Shown here: positions 22,965 to 34,399 of the stretch, piece after piece
How the letters are laid out: every line of letters begins with the position of its first letter
How positions within the stretch are numbered: position 1 is the first letter of the stretch
Source of the DNA: Sphaeramia orbicularis
Lineage: Eukaryota > Chordata > Actinopteri > Kurtiformes > Apogonidae
Assembly: GCF_902148855.1 (NCBI RefSeq)
Contig: NC_043978.1
Span: forward strand, 40,836,609 to 40,900,608
Length of the DNA stretch: 64,000 nucleotides
Reading direction: 5' to 3'
The notes under the pieces: model-generated
Told to the model about the DNA's origin: nothing
Database searches by the model: none
What the model saw: the letters and a program-made list of their open reading frames with translations, nothing else
Program-made: the position numbers and the translations under genes

Positions 22965-23410
22965 GGGATCCATTCACACCCGTCCACCCCCCACCAGAAG
23001 CTGCTCTGGCTGATAAGAGATCGGAGGCAGATTCATCCATCCATCCGTCCTCTCCCCCGGGCTGGGCCGGCCCCTCCATGCGAGCCAGGCGCTCTATAGC
23101 TCGGCCAGTGGGGTCGCAGCCAGCCGGCGTGGCGTGGCTCCCTGGAAATCAATCAAGGTGAATGAGCGTGAGAACGAGCTGTAGGGTCGGGATGCTGGCT
23201 TGATGAGGGCCGCCTGGGGAATCGAAATGAGTATGGACGTGAAATGAGTGGAGGAGAGTTCCGCACTAAAAACTAATTAAGCACCAGGCTCACTGGGCCT
23301 ATAGGTTATGATTCACTGGAATTGTCAGCAGCTCAGGGCCCACGGAGACGAACCCTTGACCCGGCTCAGGCCTTATTGACCCCACTCACTGCAACACACC
23401 GAGGTATGAG
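22965..23410. promoter_or_regulatory. Candidate conserved enhancer upstream of insm2
   Basis: About 440 bases of high-complexity, GC-richer DNA between a (GT)n repeat and AT-rich desert, about 1 kb upstream of insm2. It contains a homeodomain-type core (AAACTAATTAAGC at about 23269-23281), CCTGGAAATCAATCAAGG at about 23140-23157 and long stretches without simple repeats or a long open frame. The texture resembles a vertebrate conserved non-coding element; conservation could not be tested here. Confidence 0.4.
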
Positions 23411-23633
23411 GTCACTGAGCTTTTGTTTCTCCATATTTAACGAATTCCACATTTTATTAAAATGTAAAGTATTAATGAGTAAAACAAATACTGCTGAACA
23501 GTACTTTCTCTCTGTCCTTGTCAAATAAAACATTATTTTATAACAACATTATAATAACATAACATTTTAATAACGTGTTATTGCTTAAAAATGCAAATCA
23601 GCCAATTTTCTTATGTGTATATATATATATTTA

Positions 23634-23668
<35 letters not shown>

Positions 23669-23768
23669 GAACAGCTTCCTTCTTGAGTGAAAATCACCTG
23701 TTGATAAGATGAGCAGCTACCCTTACACTGGGTTCTTCAGATGCCTCCATGATGGTGTTATTTTTACT
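23411..23768. other. AT-rich spacer with TA/GT microsatellites
   Basis: Contains TATATA/GTGTGT repeats at about 23617-23668. No gene or mobile element recognised. Confidence 0.5.
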
Positions 23769-24297
23769 TTAATCCTTAAAAGCCATTAGTAACCAAAAGC
23801 ATCTACTGATCTAAAATGTGGGATAACTTCTGAACCATTAATCCTATTAATAGATGCAAGTAATTCAGGTAAAATGCAGTTACTGAGCTTTTTATTGTCA
23901 TCAGATCTACCCATTTGGATGTTCAGAGACTCCATGGTGGATGTGGAAACACTATCATGTTCAGTGACACTGATTCACCAGAAAAACCCATGTAGTGAAA
24001 AATGACAGTGGATGTAGACACTTGTTTTATGTTCAGTTGATAATATGTTTTTTTGAAAAAGTCACTTTTGCTACAGTTTTCTTAGTTTTGATATAATAAC
24101 CTTTGTTTGTCCTCTGAGTTTTTATGAGCATGATTAGTTAATTAAATATAGGAAAATACCTGAGTTTTACTGAAAAAGCTAAATGCAGTTGATAATATAA
24201 TAATAAAGAGTGATGAATCATTTAGGAATGATTGCACATGGAGGAAAAATTGATTCAGAAGTTGCCACAAAGACAGTTCTAGGTCTTTAAGGGTTAA
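23769..24297. mobile_element. TTAA-ended MITE, copy B (piggyBac-like)
   Basis: Left end TTAATCCTTAAAAGCC and right end GGTCTTTAAGGGTTAA are inverted repeats bounded by TTAA on both sides. Internal blocks (ACCAAAAGCATCTACTGATC, CATTAATCCTATTAATAGATG) match copies A and C. It is non-coding. Among the three copies, this one has the clearest TTAA ends. Confidence 0.65.
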
Positions 24298-24374
24298 AAA
24301 GCAAAAAGAAGCATATTTTGTAAATTGTAATTGGCAATTTACACACAGAAAAATAGGCTGACATCAGCTCTGCA

Positions 24375-24908
24375 CACTGCAAATTATTTGATTCTTACCA
24401 AGATTAAAAAACAAAAAAAAACAAAACTTAGAATAAGAAGTGTTAGATAATTCATCTTGTTTTAAGACTTAGTTTCTCATTTTAAGTGTTCAGTTCAGTT
24501 CAGTTTTATTCTTTGTCTCAAACGGGCAGTTTGTTTGCAGCAGGACCACAGATACTACATAACAATCGGCACAACACAGTACAGACAGACAGGCAGATCT
24601 GCACAAGAAGCATAATAAATAGTTCAGATGTTTTAAATATACATATTGGCAGTATATTAAAAACTGAGTAATCTAAAATCAAGGTACAGTTTTAATAAAT
24701 TTAAGATAGTTATTTTAAAAAAAGAGGTAGAGGGATGGATTCATAAATCTTTAGACATGCTTATTTCTAAATTTAACAATCTTAATTAAAGCAATCTTGT
24801 CAAGTGAAATTATCTTGCTGCATGGACAGATATTTCACTTGTTTTGAATACCTTTTTCCTCATATTTAGTGTTTTTATCTTGCTTTGAGACACTCTTTTT
24901 TTGCAGTG
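24375..24908. mobile_element. MITE with CACTGCA ends, holding a nested insertion
   Basis: CACTGCAAAT at 24375 and TTTGCAGTG ending at 24908 form short inverted ends, with related CTTACCAAGATTA and ATCTTGCTTTGAG subterminal blocks. From about 24488 to 24680 it is interrupted by a sequence starting with GTTCAG repeats and TTTTATTCTTTGTC, similar to other retroposon 3' ends in the window. No transposase is present and superfamily is not resolved. Confidence 0.45.
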
Positions 24909-26598
24909 AAATGTTTCAAATATGTGAAGTTGAGGAGGGCTCTTTGTCAGTAAAACAGGGTAAAATGTGCTCAGTCAATCTCCTGTAAAAATATGGATTC
25001 ACAGTCGGTCTAAAGAGGCTTTGGGCCGGGGGACTTTATGACTTGTGCGTATGTCTTTAGTTTGCATCACATCAGAGGGCAGTCAGGTGGATAATCCTCC
25101 AGACTGCTGAAAATGACTCTATTGATCCGTGCCTCTCACTCATAAGACTGTGTTTTACTGCAGGCGAGACATTTGTGTGTTTACATGGACTTTACATCTT
25201 TAATATGAGAGCTAAGGAGCACACACAATGACATGGGTGTATAAACACACTGAGCAAAAGGCAATAAAATACAAAAACATTTAAAAAAAAGAAAAATACA
25301 GGCAATCATTTTGGAATATTTGACTGATTCTTACACTCAGTAGTTGTTGGACTCGTATATATGTCTCTCACACACAATGCTCAATAGTTGTTGCAGGGAT
25401 TGTTATAGAAACAGAACAGATTAAGTTCTATTCTATGTCTATCGTAGGGTTATCTAATGTTTTCTTAAAAACAAAAACTGCACATATATAATTTATTAAC
25501 TTTATTTGTGAAGGAACTAAATAATCCACAACTACCAGAGGACTATGACAAACAAATATTCAGTCCTTGTGACACATACATTAGCAGAACGTTCTTACAC
25601 ATGAATATTCTTTAAACAATTATGCATTTTTAACATATCTTTATTAAATCCTAACATTAATTGCATTGTTTTCCCTGAACGTCACTTTATTCTATGAGTG
25701 AAATAATTGCAGCTCTGCCTCAGAATGTACACTGTTACATGAATATTTATTAATTGAGTACTTGTTAATAGAGTATCTGCTCTCATGTCCCACTGCAGTA
25801 AAAGTCTCGTGTCGCCATCTAGTGGTTTAATTCACAGGATTCTACAAACAATCTAATTTAAAATACAGTATCACAATTGCAAGATTAATGTATGCAATAA
25901 TGAGTTGATAGATAAATAAATACTACAGTAAGTTATATAAATATAAAGTCGAATTAATCAAAGCATTAATTGATTAAAATTTCAACCATTCCATTAGAAA
26001 AAAAAGTACATTATAATAGTGAGTAGTAACAAAAAAGTAATAGAATTAGTGTATTTTATCAGTCCCTTCAAATTTCCTCTTGATTTTGTTGTTTTTGCAA
26101 AAAGTCGGTATAGTTTGATGTTACATTGCCTTCATTTAATATGATTTTTTTTTTACTCTTTATGAAAATCTTGTGAACAATAAGAGATGTTCATTTAATA
26201 GAGTGGAGAAATTATTTATATGTACTAAAATTACAGAGTAAAATCTAAGAAAACATAACTTTTGTCTAATATTTATCTATGGACACATTTTAAACAAATT
26301 TCACTTTACATTCCTGTGAGATAAAATTAGTAGATTTAAAGGTTTAGGCGGCATTAAGTACATTGGATCATACATTTTTTTTTAAATTTATACTTTACTA
26401 CTTGAATTCCACATTAATCTTTAATTCCATATGAGCCGTATCTTGGATTGACATTAGCCCTCTGGCGCCCCCTTCTGACAGAGTTTATGTCCACACAGAG
26501 AGCTGCTACTGCTGAGTAATGCTGACTAATCCTTCCACAGTGTGTTTATGACCCATCTGAGATCCTCATATGCACCTCTGTTTTTAATTGTTCTTTAT

Positions 26599-26599
<1 letters not shown>
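24909..26599. other. Intergenic desert segment
   Basis: Non-coding. A higher-complexity patch at about 24960-25220 could be a conserved element. The rest is AT-rich with no recognised repeat family, and no open frame with coding character was seen. Confidence 0.45.

Positions 26600-26668
<69 letters not shown>
26600..26668. repeat. (TG)34 microsatellite
   Basis: An uninterrupted TG dinucleotide tract. The Cys-Val and His-Thr open frames across it are artefacts. Confidence 0.97.
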
Positions 26669-26669
<1 letters not shown>

Positions 26670-26880
26670 ACAGATTCAGATTCAAGTTTATTTGTCATTT
26701 CAGCAAATAAAAATATACAGAAACGAAATATTGTACTCAGGTCCCCGACTGTCAGCACCATTTAGTAAAAATAGATAAAATAATAAAAATAATAAAATAC
26801 TGATTAAAAAAAAAAAAATAGCAATAACAATAACACCCCCCTAAAAATTACTTATAAATAACTAAAAAAAAAGTTTTATT
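26669..26880. repeat. Retroposon 3'-end-like sequence
   Basis: Begins GATTCAGATTCAAGTTTATT then TGTCATTTCAGC and ends in an A-rich simple region with AATAAAAATAAT units. This TTTATTTGTCATT motif is common at retroposon 3' ends in teleosts. It directly abuts the (TG)n tract. Family not resolved. Confidence 0.35.
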
Positions 26881-27964
26881 TATAAAGTGAACAGCAGTAA
26901 AGTGCCAATTTAAAAGTGCATTCTGGGCTCAAAGTTCAGCAGGAGTTCATCATTCAGACTGGGTGTGGACTGGGTGTGTGTCTGTGCAGTTAATGAAAGG
27001 CCCAGTATTTAGTGGATCAAACAACACCAGCTTTTCATCAAATCATGGCACTCATGGTTTAGGTAGATCTGTACTGGTTACGAATAGAGGGCAAATCATC
27101 ACTATCTGCACATTATCAACTAACTCAACAAAAGAAAAACAGGAGCTTTAACAAAGGGGAAGTCTGTCCTGCTGACTGAATCATTCAAAAAAGCAGATTC
27201 AGCAAAACCCTTAAAAAGCACATTAACGCTGCTGCAAAATAAGAGTGGAATAAAGCAGTCTGCAGTCAATAGTGCTGACTGCGTGTAACAGGTAGAAAAA
27301 CAAATGTATCATATCATTTATATCTATCTACAAGTAACAACTATAAAGCCATAAAATCACACCTAAGTTGAATCATCAAAAATATATCTGTACTATCTTT
27401 ACTGCTGTTTTAGAGATATGACATGTGCTTATTTCCGACTGTAATGATTAATATACGAGATGATTTTGTTTTGTATAGATTGCATGTTTCGAATTATGAG
27501 CCGTAAGTGATCGTAAAATTCTCCAGTAAATAGAGTAGAAAAACAAAACTGAGTTCATAGTCTGGTTAAGGAAACAGGAAATGGAAAAGATTAAAGGAAG
27601 CAGGTAAAAAAGAAACAGGTTGAAACGCTGACACCCCATAGTGTTATAAGAGTTCGGGGGGGTTTTATTTTTCCTTCATGCTTTCATTGTCTGTGTACAG
27701 TCAGAAGTTCAGCATGTGCCGCAATGAGTCATCGCTTGATTTGACCCTTTACCTTGATGTATTTGACTGTGCCTGATCAGTGATTCACATAATGAGTCAT
27801 TATGTCTTATACATGTTGGATCGTGTTCAGAATGCCCAGGGATTCCCACTAACACCCCACACACACACACACACACACACACAAATAACTCACACACACG
27901 TGCCAACGCTTCTTCACACTGAGTAACAAGGCAACAATTTATGTAATATTTAGAATGTCTAAAG
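26881..27964. other. Intergenic desert segment with (CA)n
   Basis: No gene recognised. A (CA)n microsatellite lies at 27859-27883. The last eight bases (27957-27964, GTCTAAAG) are the left target duplication of the following hAT element. Confidence 0.5.
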
Positions 27965-28725
27965 CAGGAGTGTCAAATTCATTTGAGTTCAGGTGCCACA
28001 TTCAGCGCAAACCAGTAAAATAATAGCATAATAACCTATAAATAATGACAAAAAAAGGTTTGTCTTTGTTTTAGTACAAAAAACCCCATGAAATTATGGA
28101 AATATTTACTTCTATAAACTACCTTTTCACAAAAAAGAGCTAAATAAGTGCAATTTTAACAATATTATGCCTAATCTTATCATTTATACATGTACATTAC
28201 ATATACAAACATTTAGTAACATAATAGGTATAATCAGGCTAAATTTTGGAGTTTGGAATTTGGAACTAAAATAAAGACAGTTTCTATAATTTTACCTCTC
28301 AGCTTGTTATTAACACAACTTATAGATCACACTGGATCTACAAATGCACAAAACATTTAATAACAGGGAGAATATTGTTAAAATTGTGCAAAGACATTTT
28401 AGGATCTTCACATTTTTCATGTTATTCACATCTTATTGTTAAAGGATAGTTTGTAAATACAAATATTTTCATGATGTTATTCTATTTTTTTTCTAATTGA
28501 ACCAACAAGAAAATTTGGAGTCATTATTATTTGTAGGTTATTATGCTATTGTTTTACTTGAAATCACAATTGGATTATGTGTGGTTCTGAGACTAAAATG
28601 AGTTCGTCTTTGATTGTTAACATCTTCAGTGGTATTTTTTGCATTTCTCAAATTCATTCCGTGGGCTGGGTTGGACTGTTTGGTGGGCCGGTTTTGGCCT
28701 GTGGGCCACGTGTTTGACACCCCTG
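27965..28725. mobile_element. hAT-type MITE, copy 1
   Basis: Starts CAGGAGTGTCAAATTC and ends TTTGACACCCCTG; these are terminal inverted repeats. It is flanked by GTCTAAAG and GTCTACAG, an 8-bp target duplication with one mismatch, the hAT length. The two halves are partly inverted copies of each other (CCAGTAAAATAATAGCATAA against TTATGCTATTGTTTTACTTG). It is non-coding. A relative lies at 54008-54686. Confidence 0.75.
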
Positions 28726-29981
28726 GTCTACAGAGATAAAACAGAGTGACTAAAAAATGGATGCTGTGAGCTATATGTTGAGATTAAATGGTGTATTACT
28801 TTAACTCAAAGCACAAATTTAAGTGCAAATAAGGAGGATGTTGTCATTTTTATTTCACTTCATTACACTTTTTCATCCTCTTCCTATCCACTGAAACCCT
28901 ACATGTTGATTCTGAATATTTGTACTAAAGTGAATTATTGTCTTTTCAGTTGTGTGGGTCAAGATAGATCATAGTTAACTCAAACTTTTCAATTTACACC
29001 AGTAAAATGTCATATAGAATAGTAAAACACTGACAGGTACAATGACTTTGACTTTTCATGATTATAACACATTCAGCTCATAACATTTCTATATTTAACT
29101 TTAATTTTAATGCTTTTACATGTAGTGGAGTATTAGTAGTAGTGTGTGTTATGGAAGTTTTTCTCTGCTAGTGGTGAATAATGAAATAGAGACATCTGCC
29201 GGCCGACAATATTTTATTTCTTTGTCAAGAAAGGTCAGTTCTGCACATGAGCGGCGATTATGAAGAAAAGACCAAGAGCTTCTCACAAGGTCCACCTTTT
29301 AAAGAGTGAATCACATTTGCAAGTGACACCTCCAGTCTCCTCAAAGGGCCTTTTGATTGAATGATGAACTCATGGCTTTGACAATCAGTCACCTTTTGTT
29401 ACCTTGCAAGAAAATTTACACATACAGTAGGGGCATTTGGGTAAGAATATGGGAAAATTAGCATGCAGTGGGGGATATTCAGGAAAGTTAGTATGTAGTG
29501 GGGAAGGGTAGTCAGGAATGAATATGGAAACAAAGAATGGAATCAGAAAATTCCATTACATGTGGTAATAGCAGTTTTTCATAAAATACCCAAATACTTC
29601 CTCAACTACTGCTGAGAATCTCATTAGTTCATCTCAGTCTAGATTTTTTGTTCCAGATGTCAGTAAGAGTACATGTAATGAATGAATAAATTCCTTAAAA
29701 TACATAAATCTTATATTAAGAGTTGATAACTAATCATGTAATAAATATAATAATATGAAGTCAGAAACAAAATGATTTAGCTATAAGTATCTGGCATTAA
29801 AGTATAGATATGTTTAGACTAGGAGGCTTATTATTGTTATTGATTATTTAGGGAGAACGGGTGGGAGTTTAGAAATTATACTTCTCACTCATTTTCAAAT
29901 ATATATTTTATGTGTTATGTTTAAATATTTTGTCTGTTTATTTCTTTTTCTTTTTTGGACACTCATATTCAAAATAAATAC

Positions 29982-30012
<31 letters not shown>

Positions 30013-31029
30013 CTAAGCCACTGAACATTTAGTTTATTAATTTCTTTGTTGAAAAAATCCTACTGAAATACATAGTATAAAGTGAAATAAGTGTGTTTTA
30101 TTATTCAGTGACATACAGTCCCTCTCTGAAAGACCCTTTGTCCAAACAGAGCTGGTCACATTCATCAGTTTCCTTTCCCCTAAGTTTCCATTTGAGCCTC
30201 AGTTGGTTAATCTTCACAAGTGAGGATGACTCAGGTGACATTTTAGAAATCCCAGAACATTCAGCCTAGAGACGCCCCTAAAAAGTACTGGTAGCTCTGA
30301 AAAATCCAGACTCATTCCTTACTTTAACACATGTACTAGCTTCTGTCTTCATGCATTAGTATTTTTTTTTTCTTTTTTGTCATTGCTGCTTGTTTCAGAA
30401 TTTCGTGTCAGGTTGTATAGAACTTATTATGCCCCTGACTTCCAGTTAGCAGCTCTGCACCTGCTCCATCTGACTGATTTCTGGTCAGAATGAGTTGTTC
30501 CACTAATTCCAATCATATCTGTTCTGTTTCATCAGAAAAAAAAATGAGCCGACGTTTCCTGCTCTGGTTGGAACTGTACTCCTCACGAACATAAAACATC
30601 GATCAGATGATATTTAACAGAAAAATAAATGACAAACACCAGATCAGTGAAGTTGATTAAATTCCCAAATCTGAATGCACTGCATATGAATCTCTGTGCC
30701 TGTGTTTAATTTCATTGTTTTGTGTTCTCTGAGCTGTATGGAGCCTAGTTTTCCTCCATCCTGCTGCATGCATTCCTTTCCTCCATTCATCTGCCTTATT
30801 ATGGTTCAACAGAGGCCTTGTTTTCACTGTGCGTTAAAGCCGATTGTCATCAGTCTGGATATATAATCGAAACTGTGGGGGTGTAAATGTGGTTTGGCAT
30901 TCTCTCAATCTACTTTCTTACTAGTGCATAACATGGACTTTAAAGCCACATTGTAGTAATATGGGAGTAATGGGTTACAGTAAACTCATGTAAAATCATG
31001 GTGTAACTTCACTAATTTTATTCATAGAA
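28726..31029. other. Intergenic desert segment
   Basis: No gene recognised. An (AATC)n run lies at about 29983-30008. Two higher-complexity islands stand out: 29250-29420, with CCTTTTGATTGAATGATG, and 30530-30900, with CCGATTGTCATCAGTC. Either could be a distal regulatory element of insm2 or nfkbia. Confidence 0.4.
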
Positions 31030-31782
31030 GGGTCCGATCAAGCGAAAGTGAACATCAACATGAAAAAGTAAATTTGCATACATTATTTATCAAGTGGGCT
31101 CACTTCTTAGCTGAAGATCTCTATTTTATGGAACTGTTATCCTTTTTAAAATACCATTTACACAGTACACTGGTCACATTTAAAAAGACTATCTGTGAAC
31201 TGTTACTGAGAAATCGCTCTTTATTTGTAATCTACCCATATCAGTATGGACCACCACAAGTTGTAAATAACACTGTGTTAGTATTAAATACATTAAATAA
31301 ATCATTGTGATTATATCTGGCTTGTTTTAAAAAATAAGTCAACATTTTGGGTGATGCATACAATGGTAAAGAGTCGTCCATGTGTTAGTATGGCAGCCTG
31401 TCCACATGTTACCACATTCTCATGTCAATAAAACAGAAACTTTTCAATATTTTACTCCAAAACTTATTTTCAGCATAGTGGAACATTATATTTAAAAGGT
31501 TTTGTCCTACTTGATAGCAATTTCTGTCAAGAACCACATGTTTTGAATGTTTGCATAAAGCTTAAAAAATTAATGTTCATTTCAAGTCCACATGTTACCG
31601 AGCAGTAATTTGACATTTTTCACCAAAAAATTTTATCTCCCTAAATTTTGTTATACATGATGTTAAAATGCTTATAAATACCTACTCAAATATGTATAAC
31701 ACATGCATATAAGTTACTTTGCTTACATGACAGAGACTGTTGAACACGAAATGTGTCCACATGTTACCGTTGGATCAGACCC
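31030..31782. mobile_element. Candidate 750-bp repeat with inverted ends
   Basis: Starts GGGTCCGATCAAG and ends TTGGATCAGACCC, which are imperfect inverted repeats. The right half contains TCCACATGTTACC three times, at 31401, 31587 and 31756. No transposase or clear target duplication was found, so classification as a DNA transposon derivative is tentative. Confidence 0.35.
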
Positions 31783-33219
31783 AAAAGCATATTATTCTGC
31801 ACAGCACAAGCAGGAATCCCGTGTTTGCATACTATATGTGTGAATCCTCCTGACTTTTATCTTAATAAGTTGCTCAACATTTCCAGACGTGACACTAAAA
31901 ATGTACTGAGAGAAAAGAGTGGAACTGGTCACACAGACTGAACAATGGGAGGTAAAACTAGTCTGGAGTTTCCCCCAGGCCTCCAGAACATCACGTTCAA
32001 CTTGATGTTTGTTTTTAAAGGGAAAGATCACGGCCTTGTGAAGCCTCGCGGCCTTACAGAGAATTTGGAGTCCGTCCAGTTTATCTGCAAAAGGCGCTGA
32101 ATGAAGGATGTGATTCTTGGTTATTAGAGGCACTTTGTTAGAAGAAGTGTAACTCGACACACTGATCTATAGCAGCACAGTAGTAAAGTCTGTTCATGGA
32201 AATACAAACCAGTCTGTTTAGAGCAGTTAATAATAGCTTGCAACCTGTGATCTCTACGCCTGCATGAAACCATTTTGTATCAACATCTACAGCTCTGATA
32301 GTTGCAACACTTTGAATATATTCCAGTTGTATTTTCCTTTAAATCTGCTTTGCATTTGTCATGAAGCTACTTTACAGCAAACACTGACAGCTCTCCCACA
32401 ACAGATGCTGTATTAATTAATAGAGACATGTCCTAAGATGTACTTTAAGAACAAGAATTTAATCTGCCAGTGTCAAAACAAAGTGAAATGTGTCTTTAAG
32501 AACATGAACTTGACCATGTGGCCCTGTGGGTCTTAGGGAAACTCCACTGCAGTGCTGTTGGTTTGTTCTTGTGTTTATCATGTTCCAGTCTGATAAACAA
32601 AATTAAATCACATTGAGGTTCTAAGTGAACTTTTAGCAAAAACTCCTGTGCATTCTGAAGACCACTACTGTGGGTTTATGCTATCACTGACAGGCTATAA
32701 TGCAACACTTCCTTTTGTTCAAGTGATTCATCACAACTTAGACTATCATGTACAGTTTAAGGACTTTCCATGCAACCGTTCCTCATTTATGTCAAAACAC
32801 AAAACCCTTCAGTGGCGTCTTGGAGCCTACTTAAGTACATATTTAAGTTACTTGTATTTTGAGTAAACCCTTCCAAAGCCCTTTTGGATCAGATGGAAAA
32901 TGTGCACTGTCATGAAACTGAAAACGGGCCTGTTTATCTGAGCTCATGGAAACTTGACTTTTTAGATATGCGTAGTTCTCATAGTTTGGAAACAGATTAT
33001 GGTGCATTGCTGTAGATTAAAAATAACCTGGTGTATGAAGTTAAAAGGACCATCTACAGCAGTAAAATGCAACATAAACATTAGCGGAATGAGTAAAAGA
33101 AACACTGACTTTTCATACATTATATTCAGCTGATGTTTATTTACTTAACTTTTACTAGTTGAGGAGTATTTTCACAGTGCAGTAAAGGATCTGGATCAGA
33201 ATAGAAACCCAAACAGGCT
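31783..33219. promoter_or_regulatory. nfkbia upstream region, candidate enhancer at 31940-32130
   Basis: A high-complexity island at about 31940-32130 contains GGAGTTTCCC at 31965-31974, the reverse of GGGAAACTCC, a full match to the NF-kB consensus GGGRNNYYCC. It lies 2.7 kb upstream of the nfkbia start. A minus-strand open frame over it (31792-32160) has no recognisable product. From about 33050 the DNA resembles a repeat (AGTAAAATGCAACATAA) also seen at 44630. Confidence 0.35.
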
Positions 33220-33723
33220 TTAACCTTCAAAGACCTATGCAGTTGCCACTAACCAAAACCATCTACTGATCTAAAATGTTTTTAATAACTGCTGAACCAC
33301 TAATTCTATCAATACATGTAAATAATTGAGGTAAAATACAGATTCTCAGCTTTTCAAGGTCATGAGACATTCAGAGAGTCTATGGTGAACGTGGAAACAC
33401 CATTATCTTGTAGTATGACATATGACAGTGGTTGGAGACATGTTTTTATGCTCAGTTAATGCCATATTTTGCTTAAAAAAAAAAGAAAAAAAAAAGTCTA
33501 GTTTCTCTCTAGTTTCCTGTTTTGATATAACCTTTGAATTTACTTCAATCTACATGCTCAGTAAATCACACAGAGTAAAATATACTTGATTTACTATGAA
33601 AAAAATGCAAAATGAAGAGGATAATATTATAATAAATCACTTATGAAAAGTTAATTTCTAAGAGCAGAGGAAAAACTCATTGGGAAGTTACTACAAAAAT
33701 AGCTTTGGTCTTGAAAGAGTTAG
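33220..33723. mobile_element. TTAA-ended MITE, copy C (piggyBac-like)
   Basis: Left end TTAACCTTCAAAGACC, right end GGTCTTGAAAGAGTTAG. Internal blocks match copies A and B (ACCAAAACCATCTACTGATC, CTAATTCTATCAATACATG). An A-rich insertion sits near 33474-33496. It is non-coding. Confidence 0.6.
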
Positions 33724-33797
33724 AGTTGACTACTGGCTGCAAGAGTGACAGAATAGAGAAAAGATGCATATTGGTTTTGGCATTTTGCAGATGCTTA

Positions 33798-34352
33798 CAG
33801 GGTGGGGAAGCAAAATTTACAGTATTTTGAGGCAGGGATTGAAAGACAGTGTATGACCAATTAGTTTATTGAAAGTCATGAGAATTTAAATCTTCAAATC
33901 ATATTTTACTGCATTTCTAACGGCCTTGTTGTCTACCTCAAGTTCAATTGCCATTTTTCTCATGGATTTGGTTGGATCCTTTAGGATTTTGGATTTGAGA
34001 GCTTTAATAAAAGCTTTGGTACGTTTTTTTGTTGCTTCCTCCACTTCCAGACTTTCTGGTAATAGTTTTGCTCATAGTCATTCTCTTCTTTACATTATAA
34101 ACAGTCTTTATGGACACTCCAACTATTTTTGAAATCTCCTTTGGTGTGACGAGTGCATTCAGCAAATCACACACTCTTTGACGTTTGCTTTCCTGATTAC
34201 TCATATGGGCAAAAGTTTCTGAAAAGGTATGGATAATAGTGTTAGGTACGATTATGACATCAATATATGTTTGGTTTCAAAACAATTGACGTAGTGCCTG
34301 CTGAGAAAAAAAACAACTAAATGTTCATTGTAAATTTTGCTTCCCCACCCTG
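33798..34352 (-). mobile_element. Tc1/mariner deletion derivative with perfect inverted ends
   Basis: A 555-bp element bounded by TA on both sides. Its two 24-bp ends (33798-33821 and 34329-34352, beginning CAGGGTGGGGAAGC) are exact inverse copies. On the minus strand, 34004-34204 encodes a 66-residue protein with a helix-turn-helix of transposase type (VCDLLNALVTPKEISKIVG then SIKTVYNVKKRM). The catalytic DDE part is absent, so it cannot move itself. Perfect ends suggest a fairly recent insertion. It lies 280 bp upstream of the nfkbia start. Confidence 0.85.
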
Positions 34353-34399
34353 TATATATGTTGCAGTAGATGAAGCCTGAAAATGTTGTTTTCCTGGTG

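Noticed and set aside
22772-23161. Frames with His-Thr or Cys-Val repeats
   Set aside because: Translation of the (GT)n microsatellite. The same applies at 26542-26778 and 47885-48397.
31792-32160. 122-codon minus-strand frame upstream of nfkbia
   Set aside because: No known domain; the sequence looks like a regulatory island. Kept only as a candidate enhancer.
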